A program made the translations under genes and the position numbers. Shown piece after piece: positions 7,118-9,378 of a DNA stretch of 9,378 nucleotides (within the stretch, counting starts at the first letter, position 1; every line of letters starts with the position of its first letter). The DNA lies in the NCBI GenBank assembly GCA_910588565.1, contig CAJUPF010000094.1, positions 1-9,378 of the forward strand, written 5' to 3'. The notes under the pieces are model-generated. The model was not told the origin of the DNA and made no database searches. It saw only the letters and a list, made by a program, of their open reading frames with translations. The stretch comes from an uncultured Lachnospiraceae bacterium. GTDB taxonomy: Bacteria; Bacillota; Clostridia; Lachnospirales; Lachnospiraceae.

Positions 7118-8049
7118 GCCACCTCCTCTTCCCAATGATCCAATATCTTAAAATAAATCAGGCACGCTGCTGTCAAAAACAGCAGCAGCAAAATGGTAAC
7201 GGCGGAAGATCTTCCCAGAGAATATAATGTCCAGCCCATACGGTACGCAAAGATTGGTACCGTCTCCGTTGATGTTCCTGGCCCGCCGCCTGTAAGAAGG
7301 AAAATCAGGTCAAAGCTGTTAAAGATCCAGATTGTCCGTAAAATAATAAGAAGCCCTACAACAACTCTCACAAAAGGAAGCGTAATAAAACGAAAACTCT
7401 GAAACGGACTGGCTCCGTCAATCTGAGCTGCTTCGTATAAATCCCTGGAAATTGTCTGCAAGCTCGCTAAAATATTAATTGCAAACAGTGGAACTCCAAA
7501 CCATACATTAATCAAGCTTACCGTCAGCATGGCAAGTTTGGGATTGGCAAAAAACTGTATGGGCTGTGAAATCAAATTCCATTGAAGTAATTTGGCATTG
7601 ACGATTCCATATAAATCATTTAAAAGGTAAGACCATGTGAATGTAACGACGATCATAGGAAATGCCCAGGGAATTAATACCAGCGTCCGAAACAAACCTT
7701 TAAACCGATTTATTTTATGAAGCGATAATGCTACAATAAATCCCAAAAACAGCTGTAATGACAGCGAGATTATAGTATATACAACCGTGTTCCACATTGC
7801 ATGGTAAAAATCCGAATTCTGCAGAATTGAAATATAATTGTCAAATCCAATAAATTCAACTGCTTTCCCCAGCAAACTCTTATTCGTAAAACTGTAACAG
7901 ATGCTGATACATATCGGATAAGCCAGCAACAATATGGTCACAAGAAATGCCGGGGTAATAAACACCCCACACATATGGCGGTCTACAAAATCTGCAATCC
8001 GATTCCCCATACCCTTTCCAGCTATTTTCCGTTTCCGGTGTTGCCCCAT
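7114..8049 (-). CDS. ABC sugar transporter permease (MalF/UgpA-type, CUT1)
   Basis: Inner-membrane subunit of a carbohydrate ABC importer, 311 residues, the usual length for this family. A basic cytoplasmic N-terminus (MGQHRKRKIAGKGMGNR) is followed by about six hydrophobic segments near residues 28-52, 85-110, 120-142, 172-195, 226-248 and 282-300. The cytoplasmic EAA loop that docks the ATPase is at 206-225 (EAAQIDGAS ... ITLP), and the typical LTGGGPG is at 252-258. The start is the ATG at 8049, chosen for its strong Shine-Dalgarno. The stop codon overlaps the ATG of the next permease (ATGA), which indicates translational coupling. No ATPase gene is in the window; CUT1 systems in Firmicutes often share an MsmX/UgpC-type ATPase encoded elsewhere. 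The substrate is not evident. Confidence 0.95.
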   Translation of the reverse strand: MGQHRKRKIAGKGMGNRIADFVDRHMCGVFITPAFLVTILLLAYPICISICYSFTNKSLLGKAVEFIGFDNYISILQNSDFYHAMWNTVVYTIISLSLQLFLGFIVALSLHKINRFKGLFRTLVLIPWAFPMIVVTFTWSYLLNDLYGIVNAKLLQWNLISQPIQFFANPKLAMLTVSLINVWFGVPLFAINILASLQTISRDLYEAAQIDGASPFQSFRFITLPFVRVVVGLLIILRTIWIFNSFDLIFLLTGGGPGTSTETVPIFAYRMGWTLYSLGRSSAVTILLLLFLTAACLIYFKILDHWEEEVA

Positions 8050-8053
8050 AGAA

Positions 8054-8063
8054 CTCCTCCTCC
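8054..8063 (-). promoter_or_regulatory. Ribosome binding site that sets the permease start
   Basis: The minus strand reads GGAGGAGGAG followed by TTCT and then ATG at 8049. This is a very strong Shine-Dalgarno at correct spacing. It rules out the longer frame that opens with GTG at 8097, because that codon lies in the loop of the preceding hairpin. Confidence 0.85.
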
Positions 8064-8067
8064 GCTT

Positions 8068-8108
8068 AAGACAAAACGGGGACGGAAAAGCCATCACTTC
8101 CGTCCCCG
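8068..8108 (-). terminator. Terminator-like hairpin between binding protein and permease
   Basis: A perfect 11-bp inverted repeat has arms CGGGGACGGAA (8077-8087) and TTCCGTCCCCG (8098-8108) around a 10-base loop. On the minus strand it is followed by a U-rich tract (TTTTGTCTT). It starts 8 bases after the binding-protein stop codon and ends before the permease ribosome binding site. The other strand has no T run after the stem, so the signal points in the operon direction. It probably acts as a partial terminator or as a 3' stabiliser that makes the binding protein more abundant than the permeases, as known for malE-malF type junctions. That role is inferred. Confidence 0.75.
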
Positions 8109-8116
8109 CAATGCAC

Positions 8117-9378
8117 TTATTCCATTAAAATCTCGATTGCCGCATTCAACTTGTTATTTGCCTTCTGTGCTGCATCCTCTGCAGCAGTCCCGTTCAGTAC
8201 AATATCCTGTAAACACTCTTCAATAATTCCCTGACTGGTCAATGCCGCTGCCGCAGGTGTAAGGCCATAATCCATGCCAATAAAGGTTCCGTTTTCAATT
8301 CCTTCCTGAATGTATTCAATTTCTGGTTTAAACTTCTGGATCGTCTCATTGTCATAGAATTCCACAGAATTTGCAGCTTCCATTGTTGCAGGCAGCTGTC
8401 CGCCGGGAATCAAATGTAAGAAGTTGATATAACATTCCTTTTCGAAATGAAATTTAATGAAGTCATATACCGTTTCCGGATATTTTGTCTGATTCCAGCC
8501 CATAAGACCAATTACAAATGTAGTTGTTCCAAGATTTTCTCCATCTGGTCCCATAAACGGAACCGCCGCAATCTTGTCCAAAAGCTCAGGAGAATTCTGT
8601 TCCACTCCATTGATATGAAAGCCTGATCCAAAAGCAAATGTTGACTTGCCCTGGAAGAATACATCATTCTGTTCGGAAAGGCCATAATTTACCGAGCCTT
8701 CCGGAGAACCTGCCTTATAGAGATCTGCCATCAGCTGAATTGCTTTAACCACCTTAGGATCCGTTAAATTCCCCTTATTATCTTCTGTAATTAAAGGAAC
8801 GCCTTCCGCCTTTGCAAAACAACTAAGAAGTTGTGCACACATCTGATCGTTTTTCGACATGGCAATGGTAAATCCATATCTATTTGGCGGATCTGCTACC
8901 GCAGCTACTGTACTTAACAGTTCATCCCAATTTTTCGGAACAGACAGATTTTTTTCCTCCAGCACATCCTTGCGGTACCACATGACATAGGAATGGAGGT
9001 AATAAGGTATTCCCAGAACCGTATTGCCATCTGTAAAGTTATCCAGCGGTTTCCCAAGGAAATAGTCTTCTTCAAGTGCGTCAATCAAAGGATTCATGGG
9101 CAGTACTGCTCCCGCCTGGTTAATTGCAAATAAATTATCCGGGTTTACGCTGCTGACATCAGGAAGCGCCCCCGCTGCCAGCCCTGCCGTCCATTTCTGA
9201 GCAAACACATTCCAGGGATATACCTCTACATTAATTTTCACATTCGGATGTTCTTTCATGTATTCGGCTACCATCTCATCAATATAATCTTTACGCGCCC
9301 CTTCTGTAAAAGTATGCCAGTATGTGATTGTCTTTTCCGTTCCGTCATCAGTAATTGCCGCCATAGGATCCGCAGTCT
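8117..9378 (-). CDS. ABC transporter sugar-binding protein, family 1 (N-terminus cut by window edge)
   Basis: Extracellular solute-binding protein of the MalE/UgpB type (SBP_bac_1), which would capture a sugar or related solute and deliver it to the two permeases just downstream. There are 419 readable residues. They begin with the mature-domain opening (TITYWHTFTEG, then KDYIDEMVAEYMKEHPNVKINVEVYPW) and continue through typical elements such as ALPDVSSVNPDNLF, GIPYYLHSYVMWYRKDVLEE, NWDELL and GKSTFAFGSG. The first in-frame ATG, at 9364, is almost certainly internal: the frame stays open to the right edge (TADP precedes it) and no signal peptide or lipobox is seen before the mature domain. 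The true start therefore lies outside the window. The stop is TAA at 8119-8117, followed 8 bases later by a strong hairpin. The family assignment is firm; the ligand is unknown. Confidence 0.93.
   Translation of the reverse strand, partial: TADPMAAITDDGTEKTITYWHTFTEGARKDYIDEMVAEYMKEHPNVKINVEVYPWNVFAQKWTAGLAAGALPDVSSVNPDNLFAINQAGAVLPMNPLIDALEEDYFLGKPLDNFTDGNTVLGIPYYLHSYVMWYRKDVLEEKNLSVPKNWDELLSTVAAVADPPNRYGFTIAMSKNDQMCAQLLSCFAKAEGVPLITEDNKGNLTDPKVVKAIQLMADLYKAGSPEGSVNYGLSEQNDVFFQGKSTFAFGSGFHINGVEQNSPELLDKIAAVPFMGPDGENLGTTTFVIGLMGWNQTKYPETVYDFIKFHFEKECYINFLHLIPGGQLPATMEAANSVEFYDNETIQKFKPEIEYIQEGIENGTFIGMDYGLTPAAAALTSQGIIEECLQDIVLNGTAAEDAAQKANNKLNAAIEILME

Noticed and set aside
8050..8097. Longer N-terminus for the first permease from GTG 8097
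   Set aside because: That codon lies in the loop of the terminator-like hairpin, and the strong ribosome binding site serves ATG 8049.
9362..9364. ATG 9364 as the true start of the binding protein
   Set aside because: The reading frame continues to the window edge and no signal peptide follows this ATG. It is almost certainly an internal Met after the signal peptide region.

Overview
The window is a stretch of one minus-strand gene cluster, read from the right edge to the left edge. It looks like Firmicutes DNA, probably a gut-type Clostridia/Lachnospiraceae relative. The reasons are strong AGGAGG-type ribosome binding sites, moderately low GC, a CUT1 sugar importer without its own ATPase, and a YesM/YesN-type two-component system. 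The genus assignment is inference; no marker gene is present.

In transcription order the layout is as follows. (1) An ABC sugar-type solute-binding protein (8117-9378), whose N-terminus and signal peptide lie beyond the right edge. (2) A terminator-like hairpin with an 11-bp perfect stem. (3) Two CUT1 permeases (8049-7114 and 7117-6275), joined by an ATGA overlap. (4) Three Gfo/Idh/MocA-family oxidoreductases (6228-5131, 5126-4230, 4212-3130), packed with gaps of 4 and 17 bases. (5) A short gap with small hairpins. (6) A YesM-type sensor histidine kinase (3057-1381), possibly starting 11 codons further upstream. (7) A YesN-type response regulator (1384-1), which starts at TTG inside the kinase stop codon and runs off the left edge within its AraC DNA-binding domain. 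No gap reaches 300 bases; the largest is about 72.

A likely reading is a carbohydrate or glycoside uptake and oxidation cassette. The binding protein and permeases would import a sugar, polyol or glycoside, probably powered by a shared MsmX/UgpC-type ATPase encoded elsewhere. The oxidoreductases would oxidise and/or reduce it with NAD(P), and the two-component system would sense an extracellular cue and control the operon. The substrate cannot be read from the sequence. No kinase, hydrolase, isomerase, aldolase or ATPase is in the window.

The most notable points are these. The first and third oxidoreductases are paralogues sharing an unusual HHxHEID active-site motif. The middle one lacks the usual GxGxxG nucleotide-binding loop. 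The sensor kinase has a strong Shine-Dalgarno with no ATG, GTG or TTG near it, while its first ATG sits at the edge of a perfect hairpin.
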